Shown: positions 10,901-19,284 of the stretch, one piece after another
Position numbering within the stretch: position 1 is the stretch's first letter
Layout of the letters: each line of letters opens with the position of its first letter
Source: Streptomyces erythrochromogenes
GTDB taxonomy: Bacteria > Actinomycetota > Actinomycetes > Streptomycetales > Streptomycetaceae
Reading direction: 5' to 3'
DNA length: 64,000 nt
Assembly: GCF_036170895.1 (NCBI RefSeq)
Contig: NZ_CP108036.1
Coordinates: 7,165,501-7,229,500 of the forward strand
Notes under the pieces: model-generated
Databases searched by the model: none
Seen by the model: only the letters and a program-made list of their open reading frames with translations
Told to the model about the DNA's origin: nothing
Program-made: the position numbers and the translations under genes

Positions 10901-11933
10901 CCCTGCCATGCCCGTGGTGATGACCAGCCTGGCCGGCCACCCGCCGCAGTACGAGGAGACCGAACTGGGCGCCCCGGTCTACGGCATCTCCCAGACCCCC
11001 CAGGTCTCCCTCGACTTCCAGGTCTTCGAGAAGCCCGAAGGACTCACCTTCAACTGGGACTTCCTGCCCGCCGTCTACCCGGACGGCCTCATCGACTCCA
11101 TGTTCGACGAGTTCACCGCCCTGCTGGAGGCCCTCGGCGAGGACGGGGTCTGGGAGCGATACTCCCCGCCGCCCGGCGAGGAGGGCGCCGACGCGGGCAA
11201 GGCCGAGGAGCGCGACACGGGCGACGCCTGGGAGCGCTACTGGGCCGGTATCCAGCGGACCGGCCGCGGCGGCGACGTCATCTGGGACGCCGACAGCGGC
11301 GAGGAGTTCCAGTGGCTCCTCGACCAGGCGCAGCGCCACTTCCGCAGCGAACTGCCGCTCATCGACCTCGGCTGCGGCAACGGCCGCTACAGCCGCGAAC
11401 TCGCCCCGCACTACCCGTCGGTCATCGGCGTCGACGTCTCCGTCAGCGCCATCGACCACGCCAAGCGCGAGGCCGAGGGCGTGGCGAACGTCGACTACCT
11501 GGCCATCGACATGACCGACGCCGAACAGGCCGCGGTCCTGGGGGAGGGGCCCTACAACATCTTCGTACGCGGTGTCTTCCACGTCCTGGACACCGAGGCA
11601 CGGGCCCGGCTCGCCGCGGTCGCCGACCGGCTGCTGGGCGACGAGGGCACGCTGATCGTGCACGAGCCCGACTACTCCAGCAACTCCTTCGGCTACCTGG
11701 GCTTCGTGGGCGGCAAGCGCGGCCGCGCCGAGGACCTGGTCGGCCCGCTGGAGGCGGCCGGCGTCCGGCACTCGCACCGCTTCACCCGGCCCGAACTGGC
11801 CGAGGCCTTCGGCGCGGACGGCTGGGAGATCGTCGAGGACGAGGCGATAGAACTGCACGCCATCGACCCCCAGTCGGACTCCGACGCGCTGCGGCTGCCC
11901 GGCTACTACGCGGTGCTGCGCCGCAGGCGCTGA
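7995..11933 (+). CDS. NRPS starter protein A-PCP-Cy with C-terminal methyltransferase
   Basis: 1312 residues. A domain about 20-515 (YTSGSTGTPKAV, YDTGD, NGKVDRR), PCP about 535-610 (GGHSLLA, Ser566), heterocyclization-type Cy domain about 630-1065 with the diagnostic DxxxxD (Asp761, Asp766 in DFLVAD), then a class I SAM methyltransferase about 1085-1312 (motif I DLGCGNGRYS, motif II IGVDVS). There is no N-terminal C domain, so it acts as an initiation module. The substrate-binding Asp235 of alpha-amino acid A domains is replaced by Ala (FAVQIMEWL), and A5 reads YGTTET instead of YGPTE; both suggest a carboxylic acid without an alpha-amine, here probably an indole-3-carboxylic acid. The C-terminal Cy would work with the Cy-A-PCP protein encoded at 30335. 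The methyl acceptor is unknown. Confidence 0.92.
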   Translation: MTTALVDFNRSDAAFPTTGYPELLAGQAARTPTATALAQGDRTWTYAELQAATNRLAHALIARGAGPGTRIGLCYPRSAEYVLGSLAILKTGAAIVALDPVNPDDRLAAMIADADPLLVVTPAELARRIPQDVPRAEVATAGQGLPDTAPASVTGPDTVSHLIYTSGSTGTPKAVLERHGALTNLVHWTARAYGVRPGDRASWMSTPGFAVQIMEWLAYLPAGAAIHIPEAGQAQTPEQIRDWLAGEGITHTMLVAALAEPVWGLTWPADTALRILVTTAERVHSWPPVDTPFRVVMTYGTTETTNVLSCLDLGAGTDFTSQATSEEVRATRQVPVGVPIANLRVHLLDEEGRPVPEGEVGRLHVSGAGVAAGYHGRPELTAAKFHPNFLPDDPHPVLYDTGDLARRREDGAVELLGRSDSQVKIRGFRVELGEVETHIARLDDIAEAVVVTQERGPGDKRLIAYVSPAGGAEPDSAAVRAEVARTLPYYMVPAAVVVLPSLPRLPNGKVDRRSLPEPPEGRDGVGAGYEAPRNEVEDGLSRLWADAFRTDGVGIHDNFFELGGHSLLAFQLIDEIRRRYGVELSLSDLSTCPTVAELATLVTTERAGGRGSFGGLPAIVPDPAARFEPFPLTESQQALWIGRGGLVELGNVGCHGYFEWESEKLDVPRFEGAWRRLVERHDALRTRVLPDGTQQVFEEIPAYEIPVTDFGGLDEESRAAELADLRERLSHQVLDADAWPLFDVRISLLGGGRARIHLSLDFLVADAWSYFQVLIPDLVTYYVEPDAELAPLELTFRDYVLAVGNSLRDSEVYRRSEWYWRDRLATLPPAPELPARPADAPELPVRFERRSHVVSPELWTRIQERAHAREVTPSGVLAAAYAEILGRASGQARFTINFPLFNRLPLHPQVNALLADTTTTLLLAVEQQDSTFAGRAQAVQRRLWADLEHRYFSGVQVLRELTKLRGSLAPAMPVVMTSLAGHPPQYEETELGAPVYGISQTPQVSLDFQVFEKPEGLTFNWDFLPAVYPDGLIDSMFDEFTALLEALGEDGVWERYSPPPGEEGADAGKAEERDTGDAWERYWAGIQRTGRGGDVIWDADSGEEFQWLLDQAQRHFRSELPLIDLGCGNGRYSRELAPHYPSVIGVDVSVSAIDHAKREAEGVANVDYLAIDMTDAEQAAVLGEGPYNIFVRGVFHVLDTEARARLAAVADRLLGDEGTLIVHEPDYSSNSFGYLGFVGGKRGRAEDLVGPLEAAGVRHSHRFTRPELAEAFGADGWEIVEDEAIELHAIDPQSDSDALRLPGYYAVLRRRR

Positions 11934-12580
11934 TGCCCGGTCTCGCACTGGCCGGGCCGACCGGAGCGGTGCTGGCCGCGGCCGGGGACGTACGGGAGCT
12001 GCTGACCCGTACCGAACTGGACCGCGCCGGCGCCCTCCGGTCGGCCGCCGACCGGGACGACTTCCTGGCCGCGCACGCACTGGTCCGGCTCTGCGCCGGG
12101 CGGCTCCTGGGCCGCCCGGCGCAGAGCCTCACCGTCGTTCAGCGCTGCGGCTCCTGCGACCGGCCGCACGGCAGGCCGCGGCTCGTCGAGGCGCCCGGCA
12201 CCGGCGTCAGCCTCGCGCACGCCCGGGGCTGGGTCGCGGCCGCCGCCGCGGCCGACGGTCCCGTCGGCGTGGACGTGGAGGCCGTCGACGACGCAGACGT
12301 GGACTGGCGGACCGCCGAGGCCGTCTGCACGGAGGAGGAACTGGCCGCCCTGCGGTCGGACACCCACCCGCGGCGCGCCTTCCTGCGCCAGTGGGTACGA
12401 AAGGAGTCCCTGGTCAAGGTCGGGGCGGGCACGCTCGACGAGCCGGCCCGCCTCGACGTTCCCGTGTACGGGCAGGAGCCGCCGCGCTGGCACGGCTGGC
12501 GGCTGCTGGACTGGGGCGGTGCGCAGGCCGTCGGATGTGTGGCGGCCCGCGAGGAGATGCGGCTGCGGCTGCTCGGCTGA
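11933..12580 (+). CDS. Sfp-type 4'-phosphopantetheinyl transferase
   Basis: 215-residue enzyme that would transfer phosphopantetheine from CoA to the PCP serines of the cluster. Seen: the Mg-binding motif VGVDVE near residue 108 and the second signature WVRKESLVKVGAG, equivalent to the family W-x-x-K-E-x-x-x-K. An upstream block SLAHARGW matches the S-x-S-H-x-x-G region of Sfp proteins. Its ATG overlaps the stop of the preceding NRPS gene (TGATG at 11931-11935), so it is translationally coupled. Having its own PPTase suggests the cluster can activate its carriers without a housekeeping enzyme. Confidence 0.93.
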   Translation: MPGLALAGPTGAVLAAAGDVRELLTRTELDRAGALRSAADRDDFLAAHALVRLCAGRLLGRPAQSLTVVQRCGSCDRPHGRPRLVEAPGTGVSLAHARGWVAAAAAADGPVGVDVEAVDDADVDWRTAEAVCTEEELAALRSDTHPRRAFLRQWVRKESLVKVGAGTLDEPARLDVPVYGQEPPRWHGWRLLDWGGAQAVGCVAAREEMRLRLLG

Positions 12581-12592
12581 AAGACTGGACAC

Positions 12593-13624
12593 GTGGAACG
12601 ACGTACGACCGAACGGCTGCTCAGGGCGCGCGCACAGGCGATCGGGGGCGGGGTCCGGGAGGACTCCGTCGCCGCAGTCCTGGACCGGGTGCTGGCCGTC
12701 CAGGCCCAGGACCTGCCCGCGGCGGAGCTCGGGCTGCGGGTACGGGCCCGCGGACTGACCCAGGAAGCGGTGCGCAGGGCCACCGACACCGAACGCACCG
12801 CCGTCCGCGGCTGGTTCATGCGCGGCACCCTCCAACTGGTGCCCGCCGCCGACGCCCGCTGGCTGCTGAACCTCTTCGGCCCCGTCTACCTCGCGCTCGC
12901 CGCCCGGCGCCTGCGCGAACTCGGCCTGGACGAGGCCCTGTGCACGCGCTCGGAGCGCCTCATCACCGACGCGATCGCCGCGGAGGGCCCCCTGACCCGC
13001 GCCCGGCTCACCGACCGGCTCACCACCCTCGGCGTCGAGCCGAAGGGGCAGTCCGCCTTCCACCTCATCCGCCGCGCGGCCCTGGCCGGCCTCATCTGCC
13101 ACGGGCCGCAGCAGGGCGGCGACGCAACCTACGTCCTCCTCGACGACTGGCTGCCCGCAACCGGACCCCTGCCGTACACCGGGGAAGCGGCCGTAAGGGA
13201 GCTCGCGCGGCGCTACCGCGCGGCCCACGGGCCCTCCGACGCACTGGACTTCGTCCACTGGTCGGGGCTGAAGACCACGACGGGAAAGAATGCCTGGGCT
13301 GCCGTACGGGACACCGCTCCCGAGGCCCCGGCCGCCCCCGGCGAACCCGACGTACGGCTGCTGCCGGCCTACGACAACTACCTCGTCGGCTACCGCAGCC
13401 GGGACCTGTCGGTGCCCGCCGAGCACGAACGGCGGGTGTGGCCGGGCGGCGGGCAGATCCGGGCCACCGTGGTCGTCGACGGCCTGGCCGTCGGCACCTG
13501 GTCGGGCGGCCGCCGCGGGGCGCCGGTCAAGGTCGAGCCCTTCCCCGGGACCGAGCCGCCGAGCCCCGCCGTGGCCGCCGGAATCGCCCGCGAGAGCGCC
13601 GACATCGCACGCTTCTCCAGCTGA
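12593..13624 (+). CDS. Winged-helix AlkZ/YcaQ-like DNA glycosylase family protein
   Basis: 343 residues with the HTH_42 (DUF1006) layout: an N-terminal LLRARAQ helix, the VQAQDLP segment that matches the QxQ catalytic motif of AlkZ-like DNA glycosylases, a GWFMRGTLQLVPAADARWLL block, and the family C-terminal region around LLPAYDNYLVGYRSRD. AlkZ itself removes azinomycin adducts and gives self-resistance, but Streptomyces genomes carry many paralogues of unclear role. It starts 12 bp after the PPTase stop at GTG 12593, so it may be the last gene of the operon or a chromosomal neighbour. Nothing in the predicted product alkylates DNA, so a resistance role is not supported. The start has a weak ribosome site. 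Confidence 0.75.
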   Translation: MERRTTERLLRARAQAIGGGVREDSVAAVLDRVLAVQAQDLPAAELGLRVRARGLTQEAVRRATDTERTAVRGWFMRGTLQLVPAADARWLLNLFGPVYLALAARRLRELGLDEALCTRSERLITDAIAAEGPLTRARLTDRLTTLGVEPKGQSAFHLIRRAALAGLICHGPQQGGDATYVLLDDWLPATGPLPYTGEAAVRELARRYRAAHGPSDALDFVHWSGLKTTTGKNAWAAVRDTAPEAPAAPGEPDVRLLPAYDNYLVGYRSRDLSVPAEHERRVWPGGGQIRATVVVDGLAVGTWSGGRRGAPVKVEPFPGTEPPSPAVAAGIARESADIARFSS

Positions 13625-13636
13625 ACTCATCGCATG

Positions 13637-13674
13637 TCTACAAGCGTTCTATAGTCCCGGAATTCATAACCGGG
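13637..13674 (+). promoter_or_regulatory. Candidate promoter/operator upstream of the MFS gene
   Basis: The 119 bp before the exporter gene are noticeably less GC-rich than the coding DNA. They contain two similar heptamers, TCTACAA at 13637-13643 and TCTATAG at 13648-13654, with an 11-bp period reminiscent of SARP sites, although the consensus differs from that at 1212-1269. An inverted repeat CCCGG / CCGGG follows at 13656-13660 and 13670-13674. This suggests that the exporter has its own regulated promoter. Confidence 0.35.
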
Positions 13675-13743
13675 GTCTAACTCGCGGTCCATAGCGTCAG
13701 TGCCGTCCGACAATTCCGTACCCAATCAGAAAAGGGCGTCGAC

Positions 13744-15021
13744 ATGGCACTCGGTCGGCATTCCGATTTCAATCGCCTGTGGTTCGGGCAGACCGTCAGC
13801 AACTTCGGCGACAAGATCTCCCTTCTCGCGCTGCCGACCCTCGCGGTCGTGGTGCTGGACGGCGGAGCCTTGGAGGTCGGCGTGCTCGGCGCGCTGCGCT
13901 TCCTCCCCTTCCTGCTGCTCGCCCCCATCGCAGGGCTGGTGGCCGACCGGGTCTCGAGGCGCACCGTCATGATCGTCGCCGACCTGGGCCGCTTCCTGGC
14001 CCTGGCCACGATCCCGCTGGCGTTCGCGCTCGACTCCGTCACCATGACGCACATCTTCATCGTCGCCGGCGTCACCGGCTGCCTCACCACCTTCTTCGAG
14101 GTCTCGTACCAGTCCTGGCTGCCCCAGCTCATCGGCACCGAGAACCTCATCGAAGGCAATACCAAGCTGCAGATCAGCCGCAGCGTCGCCGAGGCGGTCG
14201 GCGCCGGCGCCGGTGGCGCACTCATCCAGCTGCTCGGCGCCGCACGCGCCATCACCGCCGACGCGTTCACCTTCCTCGTCTCGCTCATCGCCCTGCTGAT
14301 CATCCGTCACCGGGACGTGCGCGAGCGGACCGAGGAGCGGAAGGCCTCCGCGAAGGCGGAGATGAAGGAGGGCATGAAGACCCTCTTCGGCAACCCGGTC
14401 CTGCGCGGCCTGTTCACCGCCAACGTCGTGGTCAACCTCGGTGCCGCGATGGGTGACGCCATCCTGATCGTCTACGCGTACAAGGAGCTGAACCTCAGCC
14501 CCGGCCAGGTCGGTGCCGCCTTCGCCGTCATGTCGGTCTTCGTCATCGTCGGCGCCGTGCTCTCCGAGGTCGTCTCCAAGAGCCTCTCGGTGGGCCGCCT
14601 GCTCGTGATCACCGCGGTCGTGCTCGGCGCCGGCTACATCCTCGTCCCGACGGGCGGCGCGGTCGGCGGCTTCGTCGGACTGATCGTGGTCCAGGCCATC
14701 ATCGGCTTCGTCTCCCCGATGTTCGACATCCACGTCCTCAGCCTCGTGCAGGGTGTCACCCCGAACGAGCAGATGGGCCGCGTCAGCGGCACCGCGCTCT
14801 CCGCGGTGTACGGCGCCCTGTCCCTCGGCTACTTCGCCGGCGGTGCGCTCGGCGAGGCGATCGGCCTGACCGGCGGCCTCGCGGTGGCCGGCGCCGTCAC
14901 CATCATCGGCGGCCTGACCCTGCTCAGCGGGCCGGTCGCCAAGATCAAGGAAATGCCCGGCGGCGACGACACCGCCGAGGAGGGATCTCCGGCCGCGGAC
15001 GAGGCCAAGATCACCGCCTGA
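13744..15021 (+). CDS. MFS exporter (EntS-like), probable product efflux
   Basis: 425-residue major facilitator protein with about 12 hydrophobic segments. The N-terminal part reads WFGQTVSNFGDKISLLALP, typical of the MFS_3/EntS branch that exports siderophores and peptides, and the loop between helices 2 and 3 carries the MFS motif as GLVADRVSRRTV. A charged loop (about residues 193-215, ERTEERKASAKAE) lies between the two halves. The C-terminus is cytosolic, acidic and without membrane segments. The position between NRPS genes makes export of the peptide the likely role. Start ATG 13744 follows AAAGGGCGTCG. A strong hairpin terminator follows 20 bp after the stop. Confidence 0.88.
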   Translation: MALGRHSDFNRLWFGQTVSNFGDKISLLALPTLAVVVLDGGALEVGVLGALRFLPFLLLAPIAGLVADRVSRRTVMIVADLGRFLALATIPLAFALDSVTMTHIFIVAGVTGCLTTFFEVSYQSWLPQLIGTENLIEGNTKLQISRSVAEAVGAGAGGALIQLLGAARAITADAFTFLVSLIALLIIRHRDVRERTEERKASAKAEMKEGMKTLFGNPVLRGLFTANVVVNLGAAMGDAILIVYAYKELNLSPGQVGAAFAVMSVFVIVGAVLSEVVSKSLSVGRLLVITAVVLGAGYILVPTGGAVGGFVGLIVVQAIIGFVSPMFDIHVLSLVQGVTPNEQMGRVSGTALSAVYGALSLGYFAGGALGEAIGLTGGLAVAGAVTIIGGLTLLSGPVAKIKEMPGGDDTAEEGSPAADEAKITA

Positions 15022-15040
15022 CGGTCCGGCCCGGCCCCAC

Positions 15041-15074
15041 GGGAGCGGGTGCCCGCCCAGCGGCACCCGCTCCC
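15041..15074 (+). terminator. Hairpin terminator after the MFS gene
   Basis: Perfect 13-bp inverted repeat: arms 15041-15053 (GGGAGCGGGTGCC) and 15062-15074 with an 8-nt loop. It lies 20 bp past the exporter stop. There is no T-tract, as is usual in Streptomyces. It separates the exporter transcript from the C-A-PCP-TE gene, which must then have its own start signal or depend on read-through. Confidence 0.75.
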
Positions 15075-15088
15075 GACACCCGCACCCA

Positions 15089-15130
15089 CGCCCGCACCTC
15101 GTACCCGCACGCCCGCACCTCGTACCCGCA
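15089..15130 (+). repeat. Two tandem 21-bp repeats upstream of the C-A-PCP-TE gene
   Basis: The unit CGCCCGCACCTCGTACCCGC plus A occurs at 15089-15109 and again, identical and directly abutting, at 15110-15130; a partial third copy starts at 15131. The repeats lie between the terminator hairpin and the ribosome site of the NRPS gene at 15199, where a promoter would be expected. Regulatory function is possible but not shown; low-complexity duplication is the simple alternative. Confidence 0.5.
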
Positions 15131-15198
15131 CGCCCGCGCCGCGCTCCCGCGGCGCGCCCTGCCGTACTCCCTCTCCCGAAGACGCACGGAGGCTCAAG

Positions 15199-18100
15199 GT
15201 GAGCGAGTCCCTCGCCGAACGCATAGCCGCACTGCCGAAGTCCCGCAGGGCACTGTTCCAGGCCCTGACGGGCCGCAACGGCGGGCGCGCCGCCGTACGG
15301 GAGGACCCTGAGCCGGCACCCCGTGACCCCGCCGACCCGCCGGTGCTCTCCTTCGCGCAGCGCCGGCTCTGGTTCATCGACCAGCTCCAGCCCGGCAGCC
15401 CCGCCTACAACGTGCCGGTGGCCACCCGCATCCGCGGCCCGCTCGACGTCCCCGCCCTGCACGCGGCGCTCCAGGACATCGTCGACCGCCACGAGGTCCT
15501 GCGCACCGTCTACACGTACCAGGAGGGCGCCTCCGAGGCCCTGCCCCGCGTGGTGGACGGCTTCCGGCTGCCCCTGCCGCTGACCGAGCTGCCCGACGAG
15601 GAATCCGTCCGGCCGTTCTACGACGCGGACGCCGGCGCCCCCTTCGACCTGGCCGGCGCCGTCCCGCTGCGGGCCCGGCTCGGCCGCCTCGGCGCCGAGG
15701 ACCACGTCCTCGTGCTCAACCTCCACCACATCGTCACCGACGGCTGGTCGATGCGGATCCTCTACACCGAACTGGAGCGCGCCTACGCGGCCCGCACCGG
15801 CGCCCCGGCCGACGCGAACGCCCCGCTCAACCTCCAGTACGCCGACTTCGCCACCTGGCAGCGCCGCCGCGTCAGCGGCGACCGGCTGGAGGCGCTCACC
15901 TCCTTCTGGCAGGAGGAGCTCGGCGGGGCCGCACCCGTGGACCTGCCCACCGACCGGCCCCGGCCCCCCGTCTTCGGGCACGCCGGAGCCTCCCGCTACA
16001 TCGACCTCCCGCCCCGGCTCATCGGCCGGCTCAGGGAGTTCGGCAAGTCCGAGGGCGCCACCCTCTACATGACGATGCTGGCCGGTTTCGCCGCCACCCT
16101 GCGCCGCTGGACCGGCCAGGAGGACATCGTCGTCGGCACCTCCGTCTCCGGCCGCGACCACCCGGCCTTCAGCGAGCTCATCGGCTTCTTCGTCAACACC
16201 CTGCCGCTGCGCATCAGAACCGGCGGGGACCCCGGGTTCGCCGAACTGGTCCGGGCCACCCGCCACACCACCCTCCAGGCGTACGCGCACCAGGAACTGC
16301 CCTTCGACCTCATCGTCGACGCGCTCGGACTGCCCCGCGACCCGAGCCGGCCGCCGCTGACCTCCGTGATGTTCCTCCTCGACGAGACCCCGGACACCGC
16401 CCCCGGCCTGGCCGGCCTCGCCACCGAGCCCATCGACTTCTCCTCGCACGCCACCAAGTACGACCTCATGATCAGCGTCCACGACACCGGCACCGCGGTC
16501 CGCGCCCTCGTGGAGTACCCCACCGACCTGTTCGACGCCTCGACCGTGGACCGGCTGCTCGGCCACTTCCTCACCACCCTCGAAGGCGCCGTCGACCGCC
16601 CGGACGCCCCGCTGTCCGCCCTGCCGCTGCTCACCGACGCCGAGCGGACGGCCGCCCTGGACGAGTGGAACGCCACCCGCGCCCCCTTCCCCCAGGACGC
16701 CTGCCTGCACCACCTCTTCGAGCAGCACGCCGACCGCCGGCCCGACGCGCCGGCCGTGGTCCTCGGCGGAGTCGGCGGCTGGAGCGTCACCTACCGCGAG
16801 CTGGAGGAGCGCGCCAACCGGCTCGCCCACCGGCTCGTCGAGTCGGGTGCGGGCCCCGGCCGGACCACGGCCCTGTGCCTGCGCCGCGGCCCCGGACTGG
16901 TCACCGCGATCCTCGCCGTCCTCAAGGCCGGCGGGGCCTACGTACCCCTCGACCCGGACTACCCCGCCGAACGCCTGGCCCTGCTGCTGAAGGACTCCGC
17001 GCCGCCCATCGTCGTCTCCGACGCCGAACTCATCGGCCGGCTGCCCGTCCCCGACGGCACCGCACGGGTGCTCCTGGACACCGACCGCGCCGCCCTCGCC
17101 GAGCTGCCCGCGACCCGGCCCGAGGTCCCCGTCACCGCCCGGGACCTCGCCTACGTCATCTTCACCTCGGGCTCCACGGGCACCCCCAAGGGCATCGCCC
17201 TGGAACACCGCGGCGTCGTCAACAACCTCCTCGACCTCAACCGCTCCTACGGCATCGGCCCCGCCGACTCCGTACTCGCCCTGTCCTCGCCCAGCTTCGA
17301 CATGAGCGTCTACGAGACCCTCGGCATCCTGGCGGCGGGCGGCACGCTCGTCCTGCCCGACCCCGCCGCCGCCAAGGACCCGGCGCACTGGGCCGACCTC
17401 GTCGAGCGGCACGGCGTCACCGTCTGGAACTCCGCTCCCGCCCTCCTCGGCCTCCTCGTCGACCAGCTCGAACACGCCGGCGGCCCCCGACTGCCCAAAC
17501 TGCGCACGGCGTTCCTCGGCGGCGACTGGATCCCCGTCACCCAGCCCGACCGGATCCGCGCCTTCGCGCCGGAGCTGTCCTTCGCGGCACTCGGCGGGGC
17601 GACCGAGGCCTCCATCCACTCGGTGGAGTTCCGCGTCGGCCGGGTCGATCCGCAGTGGACGAAGCTCCCGTACGGACGACCCATGGCCAACCAGCTCACC
17701 TACATCCTCGACCCGCACGACCGCCTCGTCCCCGTCGGTGTCCCCGGCGAACTCCACCTCGGCGGGGTCGGACTGGCCCGCGGCTACCTCAACCGGCCCG
17801 AGCTCACCGAGGAGAAGTTCGTCCACGTCGAGCTGGCACCCGGCCGCACCGAACGCCTCTACCGCACCGGCGACCTGGCCCGCTACGGCACGGACGGCAC
17901 CATCGAGCTCCTCGGCCGCACCGACTTCCGGATCAAGCTGAACGGGCTCCGCATCGAGCCCGGCGAGGTGGAGAGCGCGCTGCGCGACCGCCCCGGCGTC
18001 CGCGAAGCCGTCGTCGCCGCCCGCCGCTCCGCCGCCGGCTCCGACCGCCTCGTCGGCTACGTCGTCCCCGAGGACGGCGCCGACCTCGACACCGCCGCCC

Positions 18101-19284
18101 TGCGGACCGCGCTCGGCGCGGTCCTGCCCCCGCACTGCGTCCCCGCGGAACTGGTGCTGCTGGAACGGCTGCCGCTGAGCCCCAACGGCAAGGTGGACCG
18201 GGGCGCCCTGCCCGACCCGCGCCCCGCCGCCCCCGCCCCGGACCGGCCCGCCGCCGCACCGGCCGGCGGTGATCCCGTCGCACTGCGGATCGCCGCCGTC
18301 TGGGCCGAGGTCCTCGGCGTGGCCGAAGTGGCCCCCGGCGACGACTTCTTCGCCCTCGGCGGGGACTCCTTCGCCGCCGTGCGCGCCGTACGGGCCGTCG
18401 CCGCCGCCCTGCCGGACGCCGGGGCCGCCGCCCTGCGCGTCGTCGACCTCTTCAGCAACCCGACCCCGGCCGGCCTCGCCGCCCGCAGCGCCGAACTCGG
18501 CGGCAGCGGGACACAGGCGCACCGCCTGCTGCACCGGCTCACCCCCGAACGCCCCGCCGGTACCACCGCCCTGACCCTGGTCTGCTTCCCGCACGGCGGC
18601 GGCGACGCCATCGCCTACCAGCCCCTCGCGGCCCAGCTCCCGCCGCACATCGAGCTCCTGGCCGTCTCCCCGCCCGGTCACGACCCGCTGCGCCCCGGCC
18701 CGATGCTGCCGGTCCCCGAGTTCGCAGAACTCGCCGCCCAGGAGATCGCCCGCACCGTGCAGGGCCCGTACGCGGTCTACGGCCACTGCGCCGGAGTCGT
18801 CACCGCGCTGGAGACCACCCACGTCCTCGAACGCATGGGACAGCGGCCGATCGCCCTGGACCTCGCCGCCGCCCTCCCCGAGGAGGACCCCGAGTACGCA
18901 CTGGAGATGGAGCGCGTCTCCGGCGACGACGACCTCGTCGCCTACCTGACCACCATGGACGGCTTCGACGGCGTCCTCGACGACCGCGACCTCACCGCCG
19001 TCCTGCGGATGGTGCGGCACGACATGACCGAGGCCGCCCGCTTCTTCGCCCGTACCCCCGCCGGCTACGAACAGCCCCTGACCACCCCGCTCACCTGCAT
19101 CATCGGCGACGCCGACGACGCCACCGAGGGCTACGAGGACGGCTACCGCGCCTGGGGCCGGTACGCCGCCGACGTGTCGCTCGCCGTGATCCCCGGTGGC
19201 CGCCACTACTTCGCCAAGCACCTGCCCGACCGGCTCGCCGCCCTGCTCGCAGACCTGCACCGCAACGGAGGAAACCATGTCTGA
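15199..19284 (+). CDS. NRPS C-A-PCP-TE (termination module)
   Basis: 1361 residues from GTG 15199, chosen because GGAGG sits at 15189-15193; an upstream in-frame GTG at 15049 lies inside the terminator hairpin. Domains: C about 50-460 (HHIVTDG, His176/177), A about 490-985 (FTSGSTGTPKG, YRTGD, NGKVDRG), PCP about 1020-1095 (LGGDSFAA, Ser1057), thioesterase about 1110-1361. The A domain has the GGATEAS form of A5 and specificity positions read by eye as D-M-Y-N-F-G-L-I-H, unlike its neighbour modules; the substrate is not assigned. The thioesterase elbow is GHCAG, so the nucleophile is Cys1197 instead of serine. As the only module with an in-line TE it should release the finished peptide, although its gene precedes the other C-A-PCP gene. 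Confidence 0.93.
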   Translation: MSESLAERIAALPKSRRALFQALTGRNGGRAAVREDPEPAPRDPADPPVLSFAQRRLWFIDQLQPGSPAYNVPVATRIRGPLDVPALHAALQDIVDRHEVLRTVYTYQEGASEALPRVVDGFRLPLPLTELPDEESVRPFYDADAGAPFDLAGAVPLRARLGRLGAEDHVLVLNLHHIVTDGWSMRILYTELERAYAARTGAPADANAPLNLQYADFATWQRRRVSGDRLEALTSFWQEELGGAAPVDLPTDRPRPPVFGHAGASRYIDLPPRLIGRLREFGKSEGATLYMTMLAGFAATLRRWTGQEDIVVGTSVSGRDHPAFSELIGFFVNTLPLRIRTGGDPGFAELVRATRHTTLQAYAHQELPFDLIVDALGLPRDPSRPPLTSVMFLLDETPDTAPGLAGLATEPIDFSSHATKYDLMISVHDTGTAVRALVEYPTDLFDASTVDRLLGHFLTTLEGAVDRPDAPLSALPLLTDAERTAALDEWNATRAPFPQDACLHHLFEQHADRRPDAPAVVLGGVGGWSVTYRELEERANRLAHRLVESGAGPGRTTALCLRRGPGLVTAILAVLKAGGAYVPLDPDYPAERLALLLKDSAPPIVVSDAELIGRLPVPDGTARVLLDTDRAALAELPATRPEVPVTARDLAYVIFTSGSTGTPKGIALEHRGVVNNLLDLNRSYGIGPADSVLALSSPSFDMSVYETLGILAAGGTLVLPDPAAAKDPAHWADLVERHGVTVWNSAPALLGLLVDQLEHAGGPRLPKLRTAFLGGDWIPVTQPDRIRAFAPELSFAALGGATEASIHSVEFRVGRVDPQWTKLPYGRPMANQLTYILDPHDRLVPVGVPGELHLGGVGLARGYLNRPELTEEKFVHVELAPGRTERLYRTGDLARYGTDGTIELLGRTDFRIKLNGLRIEPGEVESALRDRPGVREAVVAARRSAAGSDRLVGYVVPEDGADLDTAALRTALGAVLPPHCVPAELVLLERLPLSPNGKVDRGALPDPRPAAPAPDRPAAAPAGGDPVALRIAAVWAEVLGVAEVAPGDDFFALGGDSFAAVRAVRAVAAALPDAGAAALRVVDLFSNPTPAGLAARSAELGGSGTQAHRLLHRLTPERPAGTTALTLVCFPHGGGDAIAYQPLAAQLPPHIELLAVSPPGHDPLRPGPMLPVPEFAELAAQEIARTVQGPYAVYGHCAGVVTALETTHVLERMGQRPIALDLAAALPEEDPEYALEMERVSGDDDLVAYLTTMDGFDGVLDDRDLTAVLRMVRHDMTEAARFFARTPAGYEQPLTTPLTCIIGDADDATEGYEDGYRAWGRYAADVSLAVIPGGRHYFAKHLPDRLAALLADLHRNGGNHV

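Noticed and set aside
6744..12080. A 1778-codon open frame on the minus strand
   Set aside because: It is antisense to the P450 and NRPS genes, has no family motif and arises from the codon bias of high-GC DNA.
12593..13624. Calling the AlkZ-like gene a self-resistance gene
   Set aside because: Streptomyces carries many such paralogues and the predicted product is not a DNA alkylator.
15049..15198. Upstream GTG start for the C-A-PCP-TE protein
   Set aside because: The start lies within a 13-bp perfect terminator hairpin and the extra 50 residues are a low-complexity Thr/Pro/Arg repeat; GTG 15199 has GGAGG at the right distance.
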